Shown here: positions 14,774 to 22,876 of the stretch, in pieces
Layout of the letters: each line of letters opens with the position of its first letter
How positions within the stretch are numbered: the first letter of the stretch is position 1
Assembly (NCBI GenBank): GCA_031258665.1
Contig: JAIRML010000288.1
Coordinates: 1 to 28,340, forward strand
Reading direction: 5' to 3'
DNA: 28,340 bases
Origin: Oscillospiraceae bacterium
GTDB lineage: Bacteria; Bacillota; Clostridia; Oscillospirales; UBA929
Program-made: the position numbers and the translations under genes
The notes under the pieces: generated by a model
Database searches by the model: none
What the model saw: only the letters and a program-made list of their open reading frames with translations
Told to the model about the DNA's origin: nothing

Positions 14774-17700
14774 ATGACTGCCAAAAAACGGACGATGGCT
14801 GTGCTTGTCGCGCTTGTCATGGCGTTGGGGGTGTTGCCGTCGCTGCCCGTCTCCGGTTTGGAGGCGGCTGCCGGGCCTCTCACAGAAAACACCAACACAC
14901 ACTGGCTGTTGTATTCTCCGAAGGCCCAGTCGTATGTACAGCATCTCACAAACGCCGGGTACGGCGCCAATCCCGGCGGGGTCGTCGCCACGCAGGACGA
15001 CCCGTCCGACCCGGCCGCCCAATGGACGCTCACCAACTACAACTCCGGCTCGATACCGGCCGCCGCCGGCATGTTCCGTATGGTGACCGCCGAAACCGCC
15101 AACGGGCACAACGCCGGCCTGGCGTTTAAAATGTTCGACGGCGCCGTGTATGTCGAAGGCGGGACAAACGGCGACGCCGACGGATTCTATCCGACGCCCG
15201 GACCCGCGGCCGACACTGTCATCATTCGCGGCGGGGGCAACGGCGGCATCGTGTACCCGATGAACGCCAACGCGCAGGGGTTGACCGTGAACGACGCGAA
15301 CATTCTCCGCCGCTCGGCCAGCAGCCCCGACGCCTTCATCCTCATCCCGCCGCAGGGGTACGTCCCGGTTCCGCCGGTTCCGTCGTCCCTCACCACACCG
15401 GACGGCAGTTCCGTTGCGGTCCAGTGGCCGAACCCCACCACATATTCGTCTAAACTGATTCTCCAGCGGGCCACCGACGAAGCGTTTTCAGACGCGGTCG
15501 CCGTGGATCTCAGCGGCGCGGCGCAGCAAGCCGGATATGTCACGCGGCTTGTCGATGCGTCGCCCAAGACGCATGGGACCACCTATTACTACAGGTTCAT
15601 CGCCGAGGATTACTGGCACAAAGGTGAAAACGGCGTAGTCGGCGAGAGCGCGGACATCACGATGCCCTCGACATTGCCGCCGACCATACAGACGACGGCG
15701 CTGACGTTTTTCAAATACCCCGCCCCGAAAGACCAGACCATCGGCTTTGACCCTGGCTTCGGCGCGCCCGAAGGCGCGACGGGCGTCGCGTCCGTCAGTT
15801 TCGACGGCGGAGCGAGTCTCGCCGTTGGCAGCGATTACACGGTCGATTGGGCCGGCAAGACGGTCACCGTCAAAGCGGCCGCGTTGAGCCGTTTGGCGCA
15901 GGGTGAACACGCGATCGACGTCAGGTTTGACCGGGAGGCCGGCGTGGCGTCGTTTGCCGTCAGCCTCCATGTGACGGACAAGATCACACACCCGTCTCAC
16001 TGGTTGATTTTTTCGCCGGACGCGGGCGCGCTTGTCGGTGTCAGGCAGAGCAATCCCTGGCAGGCGAACCCGCAGGGCTCGCTGTCGGCGACATATCTTT
16101 CGGCCGATCATGTGAACGCGCAGTGGTCCATCGACCGCAACGTGGCGGCCGCCTATACCGGCACGTACCCGTTCCGCATCCAATCTATGCTGACCACACC
16201 CACGCCGGCGCAGAGAAATATGTCTATGTACGCCGACTCTTGGGCCGCCTGGGAACAGGCCGGAACGATCAACCAGGCCACCGCCATGGCGATTGTCCCG
16301 CAGGGCGACGGTACTGTCAAGATTCACGGCGCGTGGAATAACCCGGGTTGGGCGGCGGTAAACGCCGACGGCACAACGCGCACTTTGGCGCAGGCCGCGT
16401 CGTCGAATTTCATTGTCATTCCGCCGGACAGTTACACGCCGGGCGACGCCGTCGGCGGGGCGGTCACCAGCGAAACCGCCGCGGACGTCACGTTCACGTG
16501 GCAGGCCCCGGCAGGGCCCGCGCCGAACTATTTTGCCGGGTTCCGCGTATTCAGACAGGACGGCGCGCAGTGGATTGAACTGACGGGCGACGGCAGCCTT
16601 GTCGTCAGAGAAGGCGGCGGCGTGTACTCGTTTACCGACGACTCGCCCGTGGACAATGTCAGCGTGTATAAAGTCGTGACGGACACCGCCAACCACGATT
16701 CGGACGGGATGCTGCTCACCGCCAACATCCCCGGGGGGGAACCCCCGAGTGTGGGCGCGTCCATCGCGACGTTCAACAAAAAGATCCCGGAGAGCGTGGT
16801 CATCGGCGTCAAGCTGGGCTTCGGCTCGCTGAGGGCCTCCCAGGTCGCGTCTCTGCTTCTCGACGGCATCCCTGTCGCCTATACGCTGAGCGGCGGCAAG
16901 TCCCCCGCCGTGACCCTTGACGCCGCCGCGCTCTCCGCTTTGGCGCTGACAAACGGCGACGCGCACAGCATCGCGGTTGCGTTCAACGACGCCGCGGAAA
17001 CGGTAAAAACCGTGACGCTCAACGTCATTGACGCCGAGAGCGCCTTGCCCGCCCCCGCGAACGTCAGAGTGACCGGCGACGGCAATGGCGCGGCGATCTC
17101 ATGGGATGCCGTGCCGAACGCAACCGGCTACAAAATCTACCGCGGGCTCGGCAAGTACGCGCCCGCCACATTCACCGCGCTCGTCGACGCCACCGACGAA
17201 ACGGGGTACAATCTCGGGGCCAGCTATGTGTGGGATTGGTACAAAGTAACCGCGTACAACGGCGCCGGCGATTATATCGATAGCCCGCCGTCGGACGTGG
17301 CCTCACTCGAGATCACGATGTTCCCAAACACCGAAATCTTCACCGAGAACGACGCGCAAAATACGGTGTCGACGGTCACCAATAACCATTCGAAGGCGTT
17401 CTTCTGGGGTGGGGCCATAGGCGGGAATTCCCCGTCCGGCGCGGACGCCAACAACCAATTCACAGACGACCGCATCGCGCTCCTGTTCAGGCCCGCCAAG
17501 GGTCACACGGCGGACTTCACGTACTTGGGGCTGTACCTCAACTTTTATATGCACATTGCCGGGCTTGGCAAAGTGCCGACCGACGTGCAGACGCAATCGG
17601 TTCAGGTATATTCTTGGGAGGGCGGCAGTTACAATGGCGGCGGCAACGTCACACAAAACTTCTGGCGCACGTTTGAAAATATGGAGACCACAGCCGGAGG

Positions 17701-19594
17701 CAATGTGTTCGCCGTCTCACAGGCGTCCCCTGTCCGCCGGGTTAAGACGGGCGCGCTTACGTTCCAGCTCGGCGGTTCGGCGAGCGGCGGGTTCCTTGCC
17801 GACAGTTACACAGGCTGGCAGTCCTATCAGGGGCAGCAGCAGTTTTATACCCGCAACAACGCGATAGCGGGCACGGACGGCCTGATCTGGAACGGTGTCA
17901 TGCAGGGCAACACGACCCAGGACGGGACCCAGTGGAACCAGTCCTACTCATGGATTGTCGTCGATGTGGAGCACACGCCGCTCATAGCGGAGAAGCCCTT
18001 CCTCTACTTTGACGTGGACGCGAACGGCGGCACCGGCGACTACCGAGTATTCGTACCCGGTTACCGCAAAGACGCTGTCGGCCTTTCGTGGGGCGACGGC
18101 AAGGCAAATGGGGGCATGGGCCCCGGCGAAAGCAGGCCGCTGAGCGATTTCTTTGTGGCGGACGAGTCCATGAGCGCCGACCAAATTATCGCCGGGATGC
18201 AAACGAAGAACGGCAACATCTTCTTCACCCCAGGCGTATACAAACTTGACAAAGAGATCCGCGTCACCGAGCCAAACGCCGTGCTGCTCGGGATCGGCGA
18301 GGCCTCGCTCCGCCCGCTGAGCGGGAATGTCTGCGTAAAAGTCGCGGATGTGCCCGGTGTGCGTGTCGCCGGACTTCTGTTCGACGCCGGCCCCGCCGCC
18401 GAGAATGACTTGGCCAACGCCAGCGAGGCGCTGCTTGTGGTCGGAGAAGGCGGCTTCACCGCCACGCCGGAGATGGAAGCGAGCCCGATTGTGCTTTCCG
18501 ACGCGATCGTGCGCGTTGGCGGGCTTCCGACGAGCGTACCCTATAAAGCGAAGAACGGCATTGTCATAAACGCCGATTACACGATTCTTGATCACGCCTG
18601 GATCTGGCGCGCCGACCACGGCGACCAGGTCGGATGGACGCTCAACCAGACAGACAACGGCCTTGTCGTCAACGGCGATCATGTGATTACATACGGGTTG
18701 CACTCCGAACACTTCCAGAAATATGACGTCCTCTGGAACGGCGATGACGGGCGCTGCTTCTATCTGCAAAATGAGCGCCCGTATGACACGCCGGAAACCG
18801 ACGACGTGCCCGACGCCTGGCGCGACACGTCGCTCGCGGACGCCAAGTATGATTACATCGGCCCGCTGGCCGACAGGCAGCAAGGGTACGCCGCTTTCCG
18901 CATCGGCGACGATGTGAGAAACTTCGAGGGCTGGGGTCTTGTGTCTTATGACGTGTTCGTACAGAACATGGGCGTCCAGTTCCGCACCATTTGGACAGGC
19001 TTCATAGCGCCGGAAAAGAACGCCAACATCAAGATCCATCAAGTGGGGACACTCTCAATCTCGCAGAACAGGGGTGAGATCGCCCACATCATCAATGGCG
19101 AGGGCCCGAGCAACGTTGGCCCCGTTGGGCCGACAAAATTTCTCGCGGCAAACGAGTTCCACCCCGACAATGAATACTGGTCGAAATGGCCGCTCTCCGC
19201 CGACGCGCTTGTGATCGGAGGTGCTGATGTCTATGACGATGCCGTTGGCCTGTATGTACTGAATTTGGGTGAGACTGAGCGGACGGCGAACGCCATTCTC
19301 GGCGGATACGAAACAGGCGGGAGGCTGACCGACGCAAACGTCGACCGGATAACCGTCAAGGGCTCCATCCTTGTTGGCGGCGGCGTCGGCGGCAATTCGG
19401 AGATTGTCGGCGGAGAGGCCCGCGGTCCGCAGCCGTTTATATCTAAAGATACCACCGTGGGTTCGCGGCTGTCCGGCGGGAGGTATGCCCTGCCCCGGCC
19501 GGGCGGCGAGAGTGCCGACGTCTGCGCCGCGTATGTCTGGAGCAGTGAAACCCATACGCCGCTTGCGGAGCGCCTCATCATTCCGCTGGATTAG
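14774..19594 (+). CDS. Large secreted modular protein with beta-helix, glycosidase-like C-terminal domain
   Basis: 1606 residues. The ATG at 14774 (GAAAGGAAG upstream) starts a signal peptide ending near SGLEAAAG. The N-terminal half is a triplet repeated twice. Each triplet has a module beginning HWLLYSP (about 43) or HWLIFSP (about 409) and ending FIxIPP, a fibronectin III-like domain (about 200-298, 556-655), and a CBM_X2/Ig-like domain (about 304-402, 660-755). A third FN3-like domain follows (about 757-850, VRVTGDGNGAAISWDAVPNA). Residues ~855-1606 resemble, from memory, actinobacterial secreted proteins misleadingly named adenylyl cyclase or coagulation factor 5/8 proteins, a right-handed beta-helix type related to GH55/pectate-lyase folds. 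Landmarks are FFTPGVYKL (~1150), WRADHGDQVGWT (~1280) and NGLVVNG..ITYGLHSEHFQKY. No cell-wall anchor is seen. Position at the head of a sugar ABC locus supports polysaccharide breakdown; substrate unknown. Confidence 0.75.
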   Translation: MTAKKRTMAVLVALVMALGVLPSLPVSGLEAAAGPLTENTNTHWLLYSPKAQSYVQHLTNAGYGANPGGVVATQDDPSDPAAQWTLTNYNSGSIPAAAGMFRMVTAETANGHNAGLAFKMFDGAVYVEGGTNGDADGFYPTPGPAADTVIIRGGGNGGIVYPMNANAQGLTVNDANILRRSASSPDAFILIPPQGYVPVPPVPSSLTTPDGSSVAVQWPNPTTYSSKLILQRATDEAFSDAVAVDLSGAAQQAGYVTRLVDASPKTHGTTYYYRFIAEDYWHKGENGVVGESADITMPSTLPPTIQTTALTFFKYPAPKDQTIGFDPGFGAPEGATGVASVSFDGGASLAVGSDYTVDWAGKTVTVKAAALSRLAQGEHAIDVRFDREAGVASFAVSLHVTDKITHPSHWLIFSPDAGALVGVRQSNPWQANPQGSLSATYLSADHVNAQWSIDRNVAAAYTGTYPFRIQSMLTTPTPAQRNMSMYADSWAAWEQAGTINQATAMAIVPQGDGTVKIHGAWNNPGWAAVNADGTTRTLAQAASSNFIVIPPDSYTPGDAVGGAVTSETAADVTFTWQAPAGPAPNYFAGFRVFRQDGAQWIELTGDGSLVVREGGGVYSFTDDSPVDNVSVYKVVTDTANHDSDGMLLTANIPGGEPPSVGASIATFNKKIPESVVIGVKLGFGSLRASQVASLLLDGIPVAYTLSGGKSPAVTLDAAALSALALTNGDAHSIAVAFNDAAETVKTVTLNVIDAESALPAPANVRVTGDGNGAAISWDAVPNATGYKIYRGLGKYAPATFTALVDATDETGYNLGASYVWDWYKVTAYNGAGDYIDSPPSDVASLEITMFPNTEIFTENDAQNTVSTVTNNHSKAFFWGGAIGGNSPSGADANNQFTDDRIALLFRPAKGHTADFTYLGLYLNFYMHIAGLGKVPTDVQTQSVQVYSWEGGSYNGGGNVTQNFWRTFENMETTAGGNVFAVSQASPVRRVKTGALTFQLGGSASGGFLADSYTGWQSYQGQQQFYTRNNAIAGTDGLIWNGVMQGNTTQDGTQWNQSYSWIVVDVEHTPLIAEKPFLYFDVDANGGTGDYRVFVPGYRKDAVGLSWGDGKANGGMGPGESRPLSDFFVADESMSADQIIAGMQTKNGNIFFTPGVYKLDKEIRVTEPNAVLLGIGEASLRPLSGNVCVKVADVPGVRVAGLLFDAGPAAENDLANASEALLVVGEGGFTATPEMEASPIVLSDAIVRVGGLPTSVPYKAKNGIVINADYTILDHAWIWRADHGDQVGWTLNQTDNGLVVNGDHVITYGLHSEHFQKYDVLWNGDDGRCFYLQNERPYDTPETDDVPDAWRDTSLADAKYDYIGPLADRQQGYAAFRIGDDVRNFEGWGLVSYDVFVQNMGVQFRTIWTGFIAPEKNANIKIHQVGTLSISQNRGEIAHIINGEGPSNVGPVGPTKFLAANEFHPDNEYWSKWPLSADALVIGGADVYDDAVGLYVLNLGETERTANAILGGYETGGRLTDANVDRITVKGSILVGGGVGGNSEIVGGEARGPQPFISKDTTVGSRLSGGRYALPRPGGESADVCAAYVWSSETHTPLAERLIIPLD

Positions 19595-19595
19595 C

Positions 19596-19663
19596 TTTTT
19601 GCTGCCGCGAAGCGGCGGCAAAAAAGAAGAATTTGGGTTATGGGTTGCAGGCGCAACCCGCGT
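19596..19663 (+). repeat. Double-hairpin repeat, copy F1
   Basis: Begins two bases after the stop of the large gene: TTTTTGCTGCCGCgaaGCGGCGGCAAAAAA, GAAGAATTTGGGTTAT, then GGGTTGCaggcGCAACCC. The first hairpin with flanking T and A runs could also act as a terminator. Confidence 0.85.
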
Positions 19664-19664
19664 T

Positions 19665-19696
19665 GGTACCCTGTTGCCGCGAAGCGTCAACAAGGT
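19665..19696 (+). repeat. Double-hairpin repeat, copy F2 (left half only)
   Basis: Only the first hairpin, TTGCCGCgaaGCGtCAA, with one changed base on the right arm. It lies 31 bases before the binding-protein start. Confidence 0.7.
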
Positions 19697-19726
19697 GTTA
19701 TCGATTTGTGGAAGGGGGCCTTGTGG

Positions 19727-21007
19727 ATGAAAAAGATTCTCGTTTCATTGTTGGCGGCCGTCATGGTTTTTGGAGCGACGGCGTGTTCGCCGAGTGGTCA
19801 GCAGACGAGCGGCGGCAAGACTGTGATTAAGGTATTCAGCAATCTACCGGACAGAACAACGGGGCAGGGGCTTGTGGAACAGAAGATTTTTGACCAGTAT
19901 ATGGCCGAAAATCAGGACATCGACATCCAGGTGGAGGCGTTGGACGACGAAGCGTACAAAATCAAGATGAAGGCATATGCCTCGGGGACGAATTTGCCTG
20001 ACCTCATCAGTGTTTGGGGGCAGCCGTCTTTTTTGGACGGATATATTGACGCCGGGCTGATCGCCGAGCTCGACCCAAATGACTATGACGGATATGGCTT
20101 TGTTGAGGGCTCGCTCGCCGGATTCTCCAAAAATGGCAAGCTGTACGGGCTGCCGAGAAACACGGATATGATCGCGTTCTATTACAACCAGAAACTGTTT
20201 GGCGACAACAACTGGTCGGTCCCGGCCACGTATGATGAACTGCTCGCGCTCGCCCCGAAGATCGCGGCTGCCGGGATATCGCCTGTTGCGATGGACGGCA
20301 ATGACAAGTGGCCTATCTCTATATTTATAACGGATTTGCTCGTCAAAATCGCGGGGACATCCTATCAGGCGGAGACCCTGAAGGCCATATCCAGCGGCGA
20401 CTTTTCCCATCCGATGTACGCCGAGGCGGCGCGTCTTCTCCAGGACGCGTTCGATGCCGGTCTGTTCCAACCCGGATTCGAGCAGCAGGATTATGGCACG
20501 GCACAGAACCTCTTTATCAATGGCCAGGCCGCCATGTTTTACATGGGCAGCTGGGAGATGAGCATGGCCAACAACCAGGAAATCCAACCGGAGGTCCGTG
20601 ACAATATTCGCGCGTTCACGATGCCTGTTGTGTCCGGCGGCGCCGGGGTTGCCACAGATATCGCGGCCTGGAACGGCGGCGGTCACTCTGTGGTGGCGAA
20701 AAGTCCCGTGAAAGACAAGGCCGTTGCGCTTCTGAATTACATCTACAAGCCGGAAAATTGGACGAAAATCGCCTGGGAGAACAATGTCTGCATGTCGGCG
20801 CAAGACTTCTCTCAGTACAAAACCGGCAGCGAAACCCCTGTCCAACTGCAGTTGATTGACATCTTTTCTCAGGCCACGTCCATCAGCGGCACGACAATCA
20901 ACGATCTCGGCTCGTCCGATTTTAAGACGAAGTTTGAGGATTTATCGCAGCAAATCTCCATCAAATCTATCACCCCAGAAGACGCGATAAGCGCTTTGGC
21001 GAATTGA
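19727..21007 (+). CDS. Sugar ABC transporter substrate-binding lipoprotein
   Basis: 426 residues. Captures sugar outside the membrane for the two permeases downstream. MKKILVSLLAAVMVFGATACS is a lipoprotein signal with the lipobox ATAC. The mature part matches family 1 binding proteins for oligosaccharides: VIKVFSNLPDRTTGQG, the PDLISVWGQP strand, YGLPRNTDMIAFYYNQKLFG hinge region, and a late FINGQAAMFYMGSWEM motif. The ATG at 19727 follows GAAGGGGG; the frame is open further upstream through repeat F2 but that part has no coding signal. The ligand is not predictable, but the enzymes of the locus suggest a beta-linked oligosaccharide (inference). A strong hairpin lies 16 bases after the stop. 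Confidence 0.93.
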   Translation: MKKILVSLLAAVMVFGATACSPSGQQTSGGKTVIKVFSNLPDRTTGQGLVEQKIFDQYMAENQDIDIQVEALDDEAYKIKMKAYASGTNLPDLISVWGQPSFLDGYIDAGLIAELDPNDYDGYGFVEGSLAGFSKNGKLYGLPRNTDMIAFYYNQKLFGDNNWSVPATYDELLALAPKIAAAGISPVAMDGNDKWPISIFITDLLVKIAGTSYQAETLKAISSGDFSHPMYAEAARLLQDAFDAGLFQPGFEQQDYGTAQNLFINGQAAMFYMGSWEMSMANNQEIQPEVRDNIRAFTMPVVSGGAGVATDIAAWNGGGHSVVAKSPVKDKAVALLNYIYKPENWTKIAWENNVCMSAQDFSQYKTGSETPVQLQLIDIFSQATSISGTTINDLGSSDFKTKFEDLSQQISIKSITPEDAISALAN

Positions 21008-21023
21008 TCACAACGAAGGGGGC

Positions 21024-21051
21024 GCGGGCGCCGGGGTTTCTCGGCGCCCGC
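21024..21051 (+). promoter_or_regulatory. Intercistronic hairpin between binding protein and permease
   Basis: Ten-base perfect stem GCGGGCGCCG (21024-21033) and CGGCGCCCGC (21042-21051). No T-run follows. Such hairpins behind binding-protein genes commonly protect that part of the mRNA and reduce read-through, giving more binding protein than permease. The role here is inferred from position. Confidence 0.55.
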
Positions 21052-21098
21052 CGGTCCTCCGCAATGCGGCTGGCGGCCTGCCGATAGGGGTGAGTGAT

Positions 21099-21968
21099 GT
21101 GGAAAAGATGCTCAAAGATAAACGCGTCATAGCCATCCTGATCGCGCCGAGTTTGGCCGCTTTTATTTTTGCCGTACTCGCGCCGATTGTCCTCAGTTTT
21201 GTCTACAGTTTTACCAACAGCTCCGGCATCGGCCGGTTCACATTTGTGGGGTTTGAAAACTATTCCGCCCTCGCAAAGGACCGGGCCTTTTGGAACGCGT
21301 TGCTCAATTCGGCGCTGCTCGCGGCGGGCTTTGTTCTCATTCAGCACCCGATAGCGATTTTGACGGCGTGGCTGCTGGATCGGGTTGGCGGCCGCCTGGA
21401 AACGTTTTTCAAAACCGCCTACTTTATCCCAAACATCATCTCGTCAGCCGTCATTGCCATTTTGTGGAAATATATCTACAATACGAATTTCGGGCTTTTT
21501 AACGTGATCGCGCGATTTTTCGGCGGGGAGGGCGTCAATTGGCTTGGCACAGGGGTGGCCATCTGGTCGGTGCTTGTCGTACTCGTATGGCACGGATTTG
21601 GCTGGGGTATGCTGATCTATTACACGGGTATAAAGAACATCGACCCTGTTTTGTATGAGGCCGCCGCCATCGACGGGTGCGACGACAAAAAGATGTTCTT
21701 CGCGATCACCCTGCCGCTCATGCGCCCTGTGATCCAGGTGAACGTGACGCTCGCCCTCATTTCGGCTCTGAAACAGATGGAAACAGTGTATCTTTTGACA
21801 AAAGGCGGCCCCGGAAATGAGACACAGTTCGTGGCCACATATCTATATAAACAGGCCTTCCAGTCGGGCAATTACGGTTATGGCAATACGATCAGCGTCG
21901 TCTTTGTCGTGATCTGTCTGCTCACCACAGCCTTCCTCAACCGACTGTTTCGCGAAAGGGGGATTTGA
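21099..21968 (+). CDS. Sugar ABC transporter permease, MalF-like
   Basis: 289 residues and about six membrane segments, the first at IAILIAPSLAAFIFAVLAPI. The cytoplasmic EAA loop is clear: EAAAIDGCDDKKMFFAITLPL around residues 180-200, the contact site for the ATPase. The opening MLKDKRVIAILIAPSLAAF is typical of the first permease of family 1 sugar importers. GTG at 21099 is chosen because AGGGG lies eight bases before it; GTG 21090 would overlap that site and ATG 21108 is also possible. It forms an operon with the next permease, which starts three bases after its stop. Confidence 0.92.
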   Translation: MEKMLKDKRVIAILIAPSLAAFIFAVLAPIVLSFVYSFTNSSGIGRFTFVGFENYSALAKDRAFWNALLNSALLAAGFVLIQHPIAILTAWLLDRVGGRLETFFKTAYFIPNIISSAVIAILWKYIYNTNFGLFNVIARFFGGEGVNWLGTGVAIWSVLVVLVWHGFGWGMLIYYTGIKNIDPVLYEAAAIDGCDDKKMFFAITLPLMRPVIQVNVTLALISALKQMETVYLLTKGGPGNETQFVATYLYKQAFQSGNYGYGNTISVVFVVICLLTTAFLNRLFRERGI

Positions 21969-21971
21969 GGC

Positions 21972-22817
21972 GTGACAGACAAGATGAAAACGAGATTTCC
22001 CCTGGGCAGAGGCATCATTTTGGCCGTGCTCTTATTGTTCTCGGTGATCCAGCTTTTCCCGCTGGTATGGCTTATCGATTTCTCCCTCGCCAGCAATACA
22101 GAGTTCTTCACGTCGAAGCTGCTTATCATGCCCAAAGAAATCCAATGGGGGAATTATCCAAGGGCATTTATTGATGGGCATTTTTTGCTGTATTTAAAAA
22201 ACAGCCTGCTTGTCAATACGCTCGCGGTTGTCGTCGTGCTGGTCCTCTCAATCTGTTCGGCATACGCCGTCACAAGAATGCGCTGGAAGTTTTCACAAGC
22301 CGCCAAAAGCGTCATACTGTTGGGCATGATGATCCCGATTCACGCGACGCTTATCCCCAATTACATGATATACGACTTCCTCGGAGTCCGTGACACGCTG
22401 TGGTCGCTTCTTCTGCCTTACGTGGCCTTTTCGCTGCCGCAGGGGCTTTTTCTTGCGGCAAGTTATATGGAGTCCGTTTCGAAAGAAATAGAGGAAGCCG
22501 CCATCATCGACGGCTGCGGGACCTTTCGCCTTCTGGGCAGCATTATCACGCCGATGATGAAATCGTCGCTTATAACCGTCATGATCATGACTTACTTGAA
22601 CAACTGGAATGAGTTTATGATGGCCAGCACATACCTGAGCACATCAAAATGGAAGACACTCCCATTTTCCATCTTGGAATTCACGGGGCAGTACCGCGCG
22701 AATGTGGCGGTGCAATTTGCCGTTATGACGCTCACCGCAGCGCCGGCTATCATCATATATATTATATTGAGCAAACATATAACAAAGGGTGTGGCCATGG
22801 GTGCTGTAAAGGGATAA
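21972..22817 (+). CDS. Sugar ABC transporter permease, MalG-like
   Basis: 281 residues, six predicted membrane segments, the first at GIILAVLLLFSVIQLFPLVWLIDFSL. EAAIIDGCGTFRLLGSIITPMMK is the EAA loop, and the C-terminal KHITKGVAMGAVKG is a hallmark of the second permease of this family (KxxxxGxxxGAxKG). GTG 21972 has GGGGG nine bases upstream; ATG 21984 is an alternative start. It pairs with the preceding MalF-like subunit; the matching ATPase is the last gene of the locus. Confidence 0.93.
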   Translation: MTDKMKTRFPLGRGIILAVLLLFSVIQLFPLVWLIDFSLASNTEFFTSKLLIMPKEIQWGNYPRAFIDGHFLLYLKNSLLVNTLAVVVVLVLSICSAYAVTRMRWKFSQAAKSVILLGMMIPIHATLIPNYMIYDFLGVRDTLWSLLLPYVAFSLPQGLFLAASYMESVSKEIEEAAIIDGCGTFRLLGSIITPMMKSSLITVMIMTYLNNWNEFMMASTYLSTSKWKTLPFSILEFTGQYRANVAVQFAVMTLTAAPAIIIYIILSKHITKGVAMGAVKG

Positions 22818-22853
22818 AAGTCCTCGTTCATTATATTTTTACAGTAAAATCAT
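22814..22853 (+). promoter_or_regulatory. Shared 40-base upstream sequence, copy 1 (before the sensor kinase)
   Basis: Matches 26901-26940 at 37 of 40 positions. It contains the perfect dyad TTTTAC-A-GTAAAA (22836-22848) and a TAAAAT -10-like box at 22845-22850. It starts in the permease stop region and ends 23 bases before the kinase start. Likely an operator/promoter or an mRNA control site. Confidence 0.6.
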
Positions 22854-22876
22854 GATAGCGGTCGGGGCGGTTTTCT

